Source of the DNA: Psettodes erumei
Lineage: Eukaryota > Chordata > Actinopteri > Pleuronectiformes > Psettodidae
Assembly: GCA_016785225.1 (NCBI GenBank)
Contig: JAFBJZ010000438.1
Location: 2,304,001-2,368,000 of the forward strand
DNA length: 64,000 nt
Direction: 5' to 3'
Positions 14,263-27,700 of the stretch are shown piece after piece; the first letter of the stretch is position 1; every line of letters starts with the position of its first letter. Both the position numbers and the translations under genes were made by a program. The notes under the pieces are model-generated. The model saw only the letters and a list, made by a program, of their open reading frames with translations, was not told the origin of the DNA and did not search any database.

Positions 14263-15617
14263 GTGACAAGGTTGGGCTGATTCATCACAGTGATGAAATT
14301 CAGAGAGGCACGATTTAAAATAAGTCAGAGTGAGTCTTTCATCATTTCCACCTAAGGATGACAGCAGTCTTTTGTGTTGCCCACATTCAACAAAACAGCA
14401 TTTTCTCAAGGGTCCTTTGTCCCAGGACTTCAGATGAGCAGTAGTCATTGTCATGCAGAGCCCCACTGTGCAAAACGGGCCTCTCAGATGCTCTATTTTC
14501 TAGCCCATATCATTCAGAGAAACCGTCATGATGGTTATAGCAAACACTACCTATTGTCATGCAGCAGACTGTGCATGCATAGAGGTAAGAGTACACAACG
14601 TTCCTCTGAGAGACACTCAACACAGTGCAACAAACACCAAACTCTGACACATATGTATTATGAGCAGAATAATAATTGTATAACTCACTAAAAATACCCA
14701 AACTTTATATTTGCAGATCGTTTGACTGAGGTTTACAATGATAATCTGCATTTCAGTGGATATCCATATATATTTTTTTCCATTTTTAGGAATTATATAT
14801 TAAATAATGGCAGAATTAATCACTTTTTTCAGAAGATGGGCTATACAGGCTCAAGGCCCCTGGGAGCCAAGAGTATCAATTTGAGCTCTGCATCTGTCAT
14901 GACAAAATATGATCTGTTACTGTCTGATTTACATTAAATTGCTGTGTAGCAACTAGATTATTGCTGCTGAGGTTTAATGGACATCTTGAACAATTACATC
15001 TGAGCGTAGTTAGTCCATAGTGGCTAAACTAGCATACCATCCAAACGTTCATTTGAACACACAATAGTGTTGAGAAACTGAACTGAGTGGCTCTAGCTGC
15101 CGCTGAGGGAAATATAACCTGTGAATATGCAGTATATTCACCCTTGGAACTAAGCACAGTCATGCTAATCTGTGACATGCATAAAGGCTAAGAGAACATT
15201 TAATCAAGATAAAGCAATTCAAATCTTAATTTAAATATGTCATAACATCATGAGGCTGAACTCAAAACAAAGAGGTGTAGAAATAAAACAAATTAGACTG
15301 TGGTGAAACTAAGAGTTGTTTTTACCCAATGATTGACGTTTTGTTTATAAGGATGATGAGTAGACATATTTTAATACTTGGAGTAAACTACAGACATGCA
15401 ACACCACTACAGGTGAAGCCTCTGCTTACAGCTACTGCTGTTGTCGAGGCAGAAAACGTGGAAAAATGCAGCTTGTAGGGGTGGGAAGTGCTGAAGGAGG
15501 ATTGGAGAGATTAGAGGTTATCCTCTGAATACAAGTGATGGATACACTGAGTCCTTGTTGAACGATTTGATGACTACACTCCAGAGGGCTGGGATTAGGG
15601 GTCAAAGCATTGTAAAT

Positions 15618-15755
15618 CTAACTAACAGAGCATGGGTCATCCTTGCAGGGCTTGACATCCCCTTTCAGCAACTGGATCATAACAGCCTTGGTCAGATAGC
15701 TGGAGGTGCCTCTCTTTCCCACAGGGGGCGTGTTGTAGAATGGCTCCTTATCATC
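15618..15755 (-). CDS. phkb: PHKB terminal coding exon (exon 33 equivalent) with C-terminal CaaX box
   Basis: 138 nt of coding sequence, acceptor TGTCCCAG, stop TAG at 15618-15620. It encodes DDKEPFYNTPPVGKRGTSSY, LTKAVMIQLLKGDVKP and CKDDPCSVS. The last four residues C-S-V-S fit a CaaX prenylation box; mammalian beta subunits also end in a Cys-containing CaaX-type tetrapeptide. The 3' UTR starts at 15617 and goes down. Confidence 0.97.
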   Translation of the reverse strand, partial: DDKEPFYNTPPVGKRGTSSYLTKAVMIQLLKGDVKPCKDDPCSVS

Positions 15756-18700
15756 CTGGGACAAACAGCACAAGAGAACATCAGAAAGTGCTAATCACAA
15801 ATCACAAATCTAATAAAAAATAGCCTTCTAAACATTATTCAATTAAACTAACCCCTTCGTTCAATGATCAGTGTATGGCTAGAATAGAAGCTCGGTTCAT
15901 TTTGGATGCACATCAATTTAGGAAGCTGGTGAGAACATTTTGTGGTAGACAGAAATGTTTTAATATCAGTTAACACGACAGCCTCAAAGGAAAAAAAAAC
16001 CACTTGTACCTGTTTCTCTATGCCTTCAATGCAACTGCGATCCCTCTGGAAATCTTGGAAGGCTTCCTTCACCAAGCTGTCCAGATCCACTTTGTCACTG
16101 AACTCCAGCTCTGGGTTTCTCTCCAGCACAATAGACACCACCATCAGCAACTACTCAAACAATGAAGACAGGAAAAAACGCTCAGAAAACCAAAAAAACA
16201 TAGAGTAGATTGTATGCTTTGTAAAGGTCTTAATCTGACTTTGACAGATTTACAAGAAATGGTGTCATTTAATGAAGCTTCTTGATTCTGGACAAGTCCA
16301 GTGTCTAGTCCAGTGTATCCAGGCACATCTAATTTGATTTATGTCCATTTATTTTGATTCTATTCATGCTGTGGACTTTGGTGGCACTGGGCCTGCTTAC
16401 CTCTACGATGATTTGTCTGTACTCAGGCAGGACAATGTTCTTCAGCATGGCCTCCACCAGCAGGGAGAAGTTCATCTCGTACATGGTCATATCAGACAGT
16501 GTGGGTTGCTACAGAGATACGGTAAAAAAAATGTGGTTCATGTGAGAGTGAACAGCCGTGCCAGCTGCTGGATGCTGTAAAGGCAGATTGCTGTCAATGT
16601 ATTATGGGGTTGTTCTTCATTACTTTCCCTCTTTTAATCTAGGGCACGTTTTATTGGAGATGCAGGTATAACAATCAAAGAGGATCAAGTATTTGGAAAA
16701 TCATGCTAACCAATGCATTAGAACAAACGGTGTGGCAGGCAACACAATACTAGTTTGGGTAAGTGTGTAACTTTTGTGTGGCTGGTCAGAGTTCCAGTGT
16801 CTTCCTCAAACAAGTGACACAATTCCATCTTTGCTGTACATTTGGATGAATGGTCAGTGATTTGACATAAAAGTAATGTTATAAAACATCATACAACAGA
16901 GTGATGGAGCCAGATAGGCTGGTTTGAGGATTTCTGAAACTGCTGATCTCCAGAGATGACCACAACAGAATGGAGCCAAAAACAAAAAACACCCAGTTAG
17001 CAGCAGAATCTGGATTTCTGCTGAGGCAGCAGATGATAGGGTCAGAATTTGGCATCAGCAGCATGAATCCATGGACCCATCCATGGTGTAATGGTGTGGA
17101 GAGTGTTTTCTTGGCACACTTTGGCTTCCTTAATACCAGTCAGTCATGGTTTGAATGCCACAGTTACCATCCTCTAATAATAACCTGTACATGAAACCAA
17201 ATGTGGACAGTGCATACAGTATTTGATGGCTAAGTTGATTGGTGACTGAACTGTAGCTGTGACTATTAGTGTGAATGGTTGTTTGTCTATACGTGATAGC
17301 CCTGTGATAGACTGGTAATGTTTCCAGGGTGTACCCTGGCTCTCACCCAACGTCAGCTGGGATTGACCCCCACCTCACTCCACAGTGTCAAAGGACAAGC
17401 AGTTTAGCAAATGGATGGACGGATGGACCCAAATACAAACTGTCCTAAAAGATTTCTGCTCAAATCCTGTCTTTACCTTAATCTTTTTGAGGATATAGGC
17501 ATCAGTTAAGTTCTACACACTATTCTAATAATGAATAGCATTGATTAAACCCATGGACACAAATAAGTTCCAGTAAGCCACAACATTGTAACACTGAGCC
17601 AACATGCACAATACAATAAGACCCTCAAACTAAAGCAACTAAATGGAATTCAGCCATCCTTCATTTTAACTTTTACATCTAGGATTTTCCCACTCTGTCA
17701 TGTAAAATAATGGCAAAGACTTTATATCATCAGAAAAGAAGAACCTAGTGATGAACACTGATTAATGAGTCCAATAATAAGTGTGCAAAAATGTCATCAG
17801 CAATTGTCCCAATTTTTCATTTGTAGAGCCCCACACACTAAAAGACCATTTTATATTACTCAAAGACAAAGAAATGTTTAGGTACCTTGTATTAATCAAA
17901 AGAATCCCATTAAGGGGAATGAACAACATAGAGAACTATGTTCCTCAGGCACAAATGTGACTGCCACACAGGTTTCTACAGTAGAACTAAAGCTGCTTGT
18001 CACAGTGTCACCTTTAAACAGTGTTGGTCAAAATATTTATGCAGCAGTGTCAGGGGAGAGAGGTACCTGCGGGAGGTGAGTTCCAGCCACTAGAATCCCG
18101 TTGGGGGTCCTCTCCAGTATCTGCCACACACGATCATAAAAGCCCAGAGGGGTCCTATTCAGAGAGCCATCGATCTGACGCCTGTTCAGCCAAGACCTGA
18201 GGCGAGACGAGGGTGAAACTGTTGAACCAATTGTTAGGGACGGGGGAAGTATCATCATAGAGATAGCCACTGTTCTAGAGGAAATTGTCTATAAGTCAGT
18301 GTGTATTAGATTAGATGTGATAAGATGAAACTTTAATAATTCCCATGGGGGAATTGGGTTGCGGCAGCAGCAGGTAATAAGATATGGATGTAGACAAGGC
18401 AGCGCAGAAGATAAAATAATTGCACCTAAAAAGATTATACAAGTAAATGCATTTAAATAAAGATGTGGCGTCTTCAAAGGCAAGCGTGTGAGATGAAAGG
18501 GATGAGAGAGCAGGGATAATATTCTTGGCAGAGTGAATGTGCATTTGAAGGGTACCTGCCGGTGTGCTGCGGCTGCAGGACGTCCAGCAGGAGCTGCTTG
18601 ATGTCACTGGGGGACATCTGGTAGATGTCCTGAGGTGGCATGTCTCCTGCCCGGATCTTCAGCTCATGTTTCATGGCTTGGACAATCCATCTGGAGACGC

Positions 18701-21700
18701 ACAGTGGAGCACACATGGTCAGATGCTTGCTATTAACTCACTCGCTCCGCTGCACTTTCACTTTGACTTCAAGGTGATCTCATCCTTTTATGAACAACAA
18801 ATTAATATTATAAATGCTGTCATGTGTCCCTTTTCAGCACTGTTGTTACAGTATCAAGATATTTAGGTTAAATTTGACAACACCATAGAGTGGTTTGTCA
18901 AACTGAGATGATGGAAATGATTTTTTTTCATTTAGAAGCTACACTGAACCTAACCTCACTACACTTCTTCCAAAATTGTGTTTTGATTCTCTTGACCATG
19001 TCTGACAAGATTCATTTAAACTGTGAAGGGATCTGCCACTGAGTTCTGGTTCATTTAGAATCAGATCCAACATGAAATGCAAGTTCTCACATGGATGCAG
19101 ATTTTTGATAGCTACAAGTTCCTGATATTTTGATTGGGTACAAAAAGAAAATAAAGTGAGGGCAAACTACAGCCAAGGCTGGTGGTTATATACACTGCTT
19201 CATTTTTTGAGCACTCTGAACACCAGGGAAAGAGAATTACAGCAACGAGCACATCATACATGAGCCCACCATGCTTGACTAAATGTACAAAGGTTGTTAG
19301 GCACCAGTGCAACCATCCTGAACCTGACTTTCTCCTCACCCGACTCTGATCTTGAGCATGCCGCTGAACAGCTCTGGGTTGTTGGAGATGATCCATCCAA
19401 TATGGATGACCAGCTCCTGCTGAAGAACGGCCTCCCTCTCCCCGCCGTGGGGGGAGCACTTGCTGTAGATGATGCCCTGGATCACCCCAGGTGACAGCGG
19501 GTTGGAGATCACCTCCTCCTCGTGCCCGAATAGGCCGAGGGTCACCTGGTAATCACAGACATTTGCGCGCACACCCACACACGCACACACCGGAGACCAG
19601 AGCGTTGGCATCAGCAGTAGTGCAAGTGTGTGCACATCCGGAGACTTGCGTATGCACACAGTACTTCCTCTGAGTTGCAATTCCTACAAGTATCTTTGTT
19701 CCATCACTCTGAAATTGGCCTCCTCTCACAGAGTCACATAAAAAGAGTAGGAAAAAATTACGGATCCCAAGATTACTCTTTTGTATTTTGTTCCTCCTAA
19801 AAGCCATCTCATGAAAATTACACCTCGGCAATCTTGCTGATACGAGGACACACTTTTATCCTTGTCTTCAGCTGATGAAATCCAGCACTTTGCAAGCTCC
19901 GATGTATCATTCATCTTTACATCTAGACTGGTTCTGACTGAGCACAGGGAAGCCCAGAGCCACAAATAAAGTTTGGAAATGACCGGTTTTGAATTTGAGG
20001 GAAAGGTATTGCTGGATTACAACACTGAGGAGAAATTTAATCAAAACTCAAGTCAAAATTGACTGAAATGGAGTGGTGCCTCTAATTTCTTCCAACTGAG
20101 CTGTTATTGTAAGCGGAGGAACACAGTCGTCTCAAATTTTAAATCAGCTTTTCCAATCATGTTGAAAGAAGCATTCCCTCTGGTAGGCAATCTATATGCA
20201 GATTCACACCTTGAGCTACTTCAGCATAATGAAATGCCTAAAACTGTTCAGAAGGGTAAAAATGAGGCGAGATAGCTGACACTCTTGAGAGGAGGCTAAT
20301 CTCTGAATAACACTTGACAGGAAATGATGTGCCCAAACTCATCCAGTGATAAGTTGGATGAGGGCGTGGCATCAGACAAAGTCCCGGGCCACAATATATC
20401 AATCGGCTCATGGAGTGTGTCTAGACATGTGGACACGGTGCATATTAGTATGCTGTGGTAGCAGCCTCACTACAACTAGACCTTAGGTACACATATGCAC
20501 ACGGTGAGCTGTGATGTGGAATGAAAGCATGCAGCTAGCCTAAGTAGTTCCCATAGGATGACAGCATGAGGAGATTATAATCATGTATTTCCAATTCCAT
20601 CTTTTCTAATCAGTGAACATTAAAATCATTGTCTGGACATGCCATTCTCCCAAACACAGCCCAAAATAATTTTACAAAGGGAGAGTTAATACTAAGGTCC
20701 TGCTGTCTGTGTGTCCACTTACCTGCTTGCCATGCACTAAAACACTAGTAATACTGGGGGCAAGGCTGTCCACTAGCTTAGTTAAGAGACTGGCGGCAAG
20801 ACGGACAACAGACCTAGTGGGTGAAAAGACACAAGAACATTCTTGAAATCAGGACAGATAACAGCTAACAGCTAGGACCTATTACATATTTGATTAAACA
20901 GCATTCAAAAATACCTACAAATTTTGTTCACATGATAAAAAGGCAAAAATGTGTTGTTTCACTTATCTTATTTTCATAATTCAATGCCCCATTCATACCA
21001 GAATAAAAATGAAACTAAAACCTACAATTGATACCTTTTGAAAATCACAGCCGACAATTAAATTATTTAAATTGAACATTTCTCCCATGCAAAACAAGTA
21101 GCAAATTATGCTAATTCCAGTCTTCATTAATCAATTTGAATTAGTTATATGAAGCCCAATAAAACATTTGGCTTCCCACAAAATATTTTAATGTTCACTA
21201 ATTTCAGAATCCATTATTCACAAGAGGTACTGCAGCCTTCCCACTGCCTCCTCTTGCCTGCAGGAATCCTATAAGGGAAAAAGCAGCGGCCAATAACTGT
21301 GGTTATCTTCACACAGTACCCACAGCCATGGCTGCTGCAGACACACACACACATGGAGTTGAAGCCATCCTCACAGAAGCAGTGAAGTAAATGAAGTAAT
21401 TTCACTAATGGGTCACGGATGTAATCAGCTGAAAAACGACCACCTCCTATTATATGCTGAGAACAACTTGTGTTTAGTGTGTGTCGAGTTATTCAGTGCT
21501 TAAACCTGCGGAAATACGAAGGCACATCTTGAGCATAATGAATAAAAAGGCAACAAAGTTTTAATGTTTAGAAGGCATAATATGTTGTCAATTCACCGAG
21601 GCTTTGTTGGGGAACCTATTTCAAGCTTCACTTCCTAGCCCATGTTAGGTAAATGAGAAAGTAAATTAAACTGAGTATCAATGCTATTTCCCAGCAAGTT

Positions 21701-24700
21701 GGAAACCAGCCTCTGGGCTTTTTCAACGCCCCCTCCACGGTCTAATCAAATTTCCCTATGCAAAGAAATCCTATTAATTAATAAAACAGCATACAATAAA
21801 AGTTGTTATGTCGGTCAACCTGAGCACGAGTTGAAATCAAACCACAGACACAGAAAACACTGACCACTAATGAGTGGAGCAAAAGCTCACATGAGAAGTT
21901 GGGACAACCATTCATGGTATTAGGTCAGCTCTTTGTGAGGCTAGCAGTATACCACAAACACAAACCAAATTTGGCAGCTTTCGTGAACGAATGTCAAAAA
22001 GATTTTTCCTTTGACTGGAGTGGCGGGCAGTGGCTTGCCAAACATTTCATTTATTATTATTTGCAACTCAAGTAAAAGATGGAGTAAGCTTTTTTATGAC
22101 TGGGTCACTTGCTGACACAACCTGTGAGTCACACAGTGAGTTAGAAGGCATTTACAGAACCACATCCAGCAATCAAATTCTCTTTCATTTGTAATGTACA
22201 GCCAGCCTCAGAGCGCCGGTGACGCTGCAGAAGAACAGAACAGCAGGAACCAGGGTCCGGCCGCTGTGATGGTTAATGGAGAGAGAGAGCATACACTGAG
22301 GAAAAGCTCCTGGACACATCTGAGTGAGGTGTTGGCGGGGTCGCACTAATAACTGTGTGAGAGGGAGCCATCTCATTATGCTTCAGTTGGTGGTTTGATC
22401 AGAAACAGCTAAGACGCCAAGACGCAAGTCTACTACTGCATTACATCACCTTTTTACCAGGGTGTCTACTGTGAGACTCATATTCTTAACATCTATTTAA
22501 AAGCCTGAATAATGTTGAGTACAGTGAGTGGTCTTCACTGAGTAGTGACTTTGAGGTTATAATCTATTTTGCACTGTATGTATTTTAAACAGTTTTGATT
22601 CAGATGATTTTTTCTCAGCATTTCCATACATGCTTTGCTGACATCTCGATTTTAATTTACTCATGTGCCTTAGCTTGTAGAAGAGTAGCCAGGAACAATA
22701 ACTTGTCAAAAATGTACAAAATGCTTCAGCTGACACCCTGGTTATTAGGAAATTCAAAGTTGGATTGGCTGAGCCCCACACAGCTAACTAGCCAGCTAAC
22801 TGGGAAAAACATGCAGGCCCCTCCTCCTGTGCCCACCTGTGCCTGAACATTACCTGTTTCCCATGCACCAGAATTGTGGTGATGTGAGGGGCTATAGAGC
22901 TGGCGCACTTCTTGATAATGGAAGCAGCATGGCGCACTGCCAGCCTATAGTTTGGCCATTTTACAGTGTGAACAACAGAAGAAGATGTGAGGAAAACAAA
23001 CGGGGAAAAGAACCAGTGTGGGGGGGATTGGGGGACCCCAACAAAAAATATCAAGCAATATTTGATCATCTCATACATATGAATCATATGAACTCTGAAC
23101 ATCTGTTATTTCACACTAAACTATTCAATAAAGCAATAATGACTCACCAGATCATAACATACAAGATGTATCGCTGACCCTACATCTTTTGAGTTTGTGT
23201 TATTAAACATTGAATAACGATAATGTACGATCAGCAAATTTAGTAAATGTATGCACTGTGAGTATGTGTGTGTGTTTTGTGTAAATCAGACCAAAGCTTT
23301 CTGCTGCCAGCTCTTCTGTAGATTCTTTCCAGTTCATCCATTAGGTTTTCTGGAATCATAAAGGGATTAAAGAGCATTAAAAAGACATATACAGTCATAT
23401 CCAAAAGTTTGCCCACATTCGTACACCGCGTTCTAAAAACCTGTGATTGATTAAAAGGATCCCGTTATCTAAACTACTCACTCACTGCATGTCAGTGTGT
23501 GTGCTTACCATCTTTGGCAAGGAAGTCTGGTCCTTCCCTCCTGAGAAGGATGCCTGCAAGCTGAGCCTGACTGGCCAAGCAGTTGCAGTCCTGCACGGAC
23601 AAACGGAAAGATTAGCTTAGTCATTCACAGTTATGCGTACACATGTACGCATAAGCGAACACAAATACAGTATGTATGAACAAACCACACTGAAAGTATT
23701 ATTCTTAGACAAAATTGCTTTTTGCAACCCTGCAATTGTGGTAATAATTTAAAAAAAATCCATTTTTTTATCACATAAAATTTGACAGCAGTAACATGTG
23801 TCTAAAATATGGAAATGAAAACACATGAGAGGAAGATTGGGAAGTTTGGTTAATATACAAATGTAAAATGATTATTATGTTTAGTGGATACTTTATGTCA
23901 CTAACATACTTATATAAAATAATAATAAAAAAAACTAAATCACAAACAAAACACAGTGTTTCAGAGGAGAGAATAGTGTACATGCAAAGCTGCAGTAGAT
24001 GGAAACTTAAGAAGACTTAAATCTGTTCCATGAGGCTACAACCCCAACCCAGCGTGATGTAGATGCGGCTTTTTTGAGATGTATCCCGAATTTCTTTTCG
24101 ACCCAACAAATTACTATTGCAGTTGGTTGTGGGTTAATTCTGTAAACATGGATGAACATGTGAAAGTTTAAAATAATATTCGGTTACAGATACAGATCTG
24201 CTAATAACTGTACACAAACTCCGGCAGAAGATATCAGGAACAATGTTTGAACATATTAATAGGATATTATAATGGAGGAGGAAACAGGTGGCCAAGTGAG
24301 TCTCGGCAAGAGTGAGGTACCGTATGTCAGGGAGTCAACAGGAGGGAACAATGAGTGCACAGAGTTTATCTCTCACACATATGATGAGACAAACCCTTCA
24401 CAGGTGGCAGGAGGCTGCGAGCTGGAAGTAGATTTGTGAGTTGGTTTATCCTTATTGAAAAGACACCAGTGGTTGGGTTGATTGTTAAGAATCATTTTAG
24501 AGCAACATGAAGGTCTTTTATGTTTACTTTCTACATTAAAATGGTGAGAAAAATGTTTAATGTGAGGAGAATCTGAATAGAGTTTAAGTTTGTCTGTTCA
24601 TGACTGTTTTCTCTGCAGTTTACAACAGGGAAGTCCAACTTTTTAAGTTAGAAGGTTTTTATATATGTACTTATATCATTTCTGCTCCTATTACATACTC

Positions 24701-27700
24701 ACGTCTTTTAATTTGTTAAAAAAAGAATTCATTAAGGCAGTTATTAATCGCAATATGGCCAGTCAACTCACATGGAACTTCTGGATGATCTCTTGGGTGG
24801 ACTTGTGCATCCACTCCTCCACACTGATCTCGGGCTGCTGCTCCAGCTCTGAGGCGTTGGGTGTGCTCGTCTGTCTCTTCACCTTGGAGTGCTTAGGCAG
24901 TTCCAGCTCTTCAAAGCTTTTAAACTCTGAGATCCTGTGCACACACATAGAGACACGTTATACTGAGGGTGCTATTTGTATGTAGACAGTAGATCCAATG
25001 TGCAGGTCTTTTGACTGCATGTTTTCCCCATTTGCAACATTTCAGAATTCAAAGCAACAAACCAAATAATGCTGGAATCGTTCCTTTGACATTTTGTTAT
25101 TTCACGCTAAGGTGACGTATCGATCCAGAAAAAATTTTCAAATCAAGTCTCCGTGTCAGTATGACAGGGGCAAAAGCACTGACCTCTGACAAATCAAGCT
25201 TAAAGACTAAAGAAGCTCTTACTCTGCCTCGTTAACACGCAGGAAGTCCAACTGCTCCACCACAGCTCCAGATATCAGGGTCTAAAAGGTTGATAAGAAA
25301 CATTTCATGATTTGAACATGTGATGTGATTATTTAGCAAAATACCTTCACATATGTGTGGAAAAATGTGTGAGGAAATCCTACACTCAAAAATACAAGCG
25401 GTGAGGAAACTGCTGTTTAAATCCCTAAGGGGAGGTTTGTTGGGTGCCTCAGACAAAACAACTGTTTGACTATCACAGTTTATATCATCAAATAACACTT
25501 TGAGTGAGATGTGAACTCAGTTTGCTGTTTCAATTTGTACAAATGTGTACCGTTGTGGTAACAATGGTAATGTGCTAATAAAAGTTTGAGTATTTGAGAA
25601 GCAGAGACGGTAGGAGCAGAGAGCACAGTTCAAACTGACTTGCTCCTGTGGTCTAAATGTGATATTAGCCATTCCAACTGAAGTCAACTCCAAAACAGAA
25701 ATAAGAGGCATGTAGGAGAGGAGCAATCCTGCTCCACATAACAATGAGATGATGAAGAGGGGAAGTGTTTCAAAGCTGAAGGAGTTTGCTGTGAAGTGAA
25801 TAGCAAATAGGCGAATGGAGGAACTCTATAGTGAGAAAAAAAAGGATCATATGAGGAAGTCTCTGCTGAACACCACAAACACGCTGGGAGAGAAGTTATG
25901 GTTGGAAAAACTTTCAACTTTCATAAGTTTGACAAAGCAGTTAGTTAAATTCTGAAAATAATTGTAGTTCTGACTTGGCCTTATTTTCCTCCTCTTTGCC
26001 ATCATGGGGATTGATTATGTCAAGATCCTGCAACTTAAACCAAAGCAGTCTGCCACGAAAACCAGAGAATCATGCAAACAGTTGCTTATTTACTTATCTG
26101 GCAGCTACACAGAAATTTAAGCATTTGTTTTGGATTGTTGCTTGTTTACACCTGTGAATTTATATATTTTTATTGAATATTTATACAATAACCTTGCCTA
26201 CTTTGGTGTTGTGCAGTGTGTGAGCTTTTGGAAAGGTACTGCATTGTCTGCTGAGGAAATATATCCTGGAAACCTGTCTGACAACTTCTTTGTATTACTG
26301 AAGCTACTTTAAAACATCTGTGACAGATATGGGAACTGATTTATTAATCTATGTTGGCACTGAGCATCTAACTCATATTTCTCTACAGTCCTCTCAGCAG
26401 GTCAAAAGATACATTGAAGGGATGCATGTCTAATCTATTAAATTGCCATCTAATTTGGCTTTTGCTCCTTAAAGTCATTCCAGTGCATTTTTTACACCTC
26501 ACAAAAAGCTTCACCCCAACAGTTTCCATTGCTTTAAAAAAACAGTCCAGGCAAACAAAAACAGACTGCCTCTGAAATTGAATCTGACAGACCAAGGTCA
26601 AAACACAGATAAACACTGGTATTGCTACTGAAATAAGGAGAGACCTCCAGATTAGGGGCAGGGAAAAATGTTTGGTGCCAAAGACAGAGAAACACAATTT
26701 GCTGAAAAATGTATAATATTAAGCCAATGTTGATTTCAGGGACAGCTGTAATATCCGTTGTAACTGAGCCAACAGGGCAGAACAGGTGGCATCTTTTCCC
26801 ACCTGACAGACACTTTTATGAAAAACCCTCACAATATGCAACCAGTCACAACTGTAGTTAATAATAGTAATATTGATTCAGTAATCCACTAGATTTAACA
26901 CCACTGATCAATTCAGTAAGATGTACTGACAAAAAAAAAGTATCACTGTTCACTGACAAAGTAAAAAGACAGAAACACATATTACAGATGATGGACATAT
27001 GAGATGAAACCACTGTCTGGTTGTAGTTGTATGATGGCTAAATAATGCAAAATTACTGTACAAGAGTTAATTAAAATCAATTATATGATAGAAATTAAAT
27101 GTTTATGGATATGCCTGCCTGAAGGATGTTGGCGCTACACTGTATGTGTGTCCCAGCCTAAAGACTAAAGTAAGTCAACAGTAACTCACCCTGAGCATTG
27201 AGTGAAGGTATGATTACAATCTTACTGTTGTCACAAGACTGGTAAAAGCTAAGTTAACTTGTCAACAGTCACTTTACACTGTTGAAGGCATTTGCAATGA
27301 TACGAAAAATGGTACAGATATCTGTATGGAAGTTGTGCAGCATTATTTGCAATATTAAATAATATTAAATAATTGAGCTATGGGGAATCTGAGCAAGCCA
27401 CTGTTTTGTTATCATAACTAAACTATAAACTCTGTTTATTTATCAAATACCTAATTACATTGTAATTTTTTATTTATTGAATTATTTATTTGTTATTTAT
27501 TTTATTTTATTTTTTATAATTATATGCCATGCTGTACTTATCTGTCTTACCTTGTGTTGTGTCATTTTTTGACAGTAACATGTCCAATAATCCATCAAGG
27601 ACTGACCGTACATTAATAAAAAAGCTAATTTCATTAACTGGCTCCACAAACCTGAAGTCTGTCAACATGAACTTTGACCCCTCCGATGTTGCCTTTCTTG

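Larger units (their letters stand above)
1..15617. other. PHKB 3' flank: probable 3' UTR then intergenic DNA, no supported gene
   Basis: No frame here shows a recognisable protein family with splice borders. On the gene strand, ATTAAA variants lie at 15370-15375 and 15199-15204. The first canonical AATAAA past the stop is at 14180-14185, so the end of the transcript cannot be fixed from sequence. The rest is AT-rich DNA with microsatellites, two decayed LINE fragments (about 4065-4480 and 6860-7340), a SINE-like scrap near 5533, and an unclassified repeat pair at 9400 and 12388. The 8440-8979 stretch is CT-rich and only accidentally open. Confidence 0.7.

Noticed and set aside
1..15617. A neighbouring gene downstream (for example an ABC transporter, as beside human PHKB)
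   Set aside because: No exon-like segment of any such family was seen on either strand.
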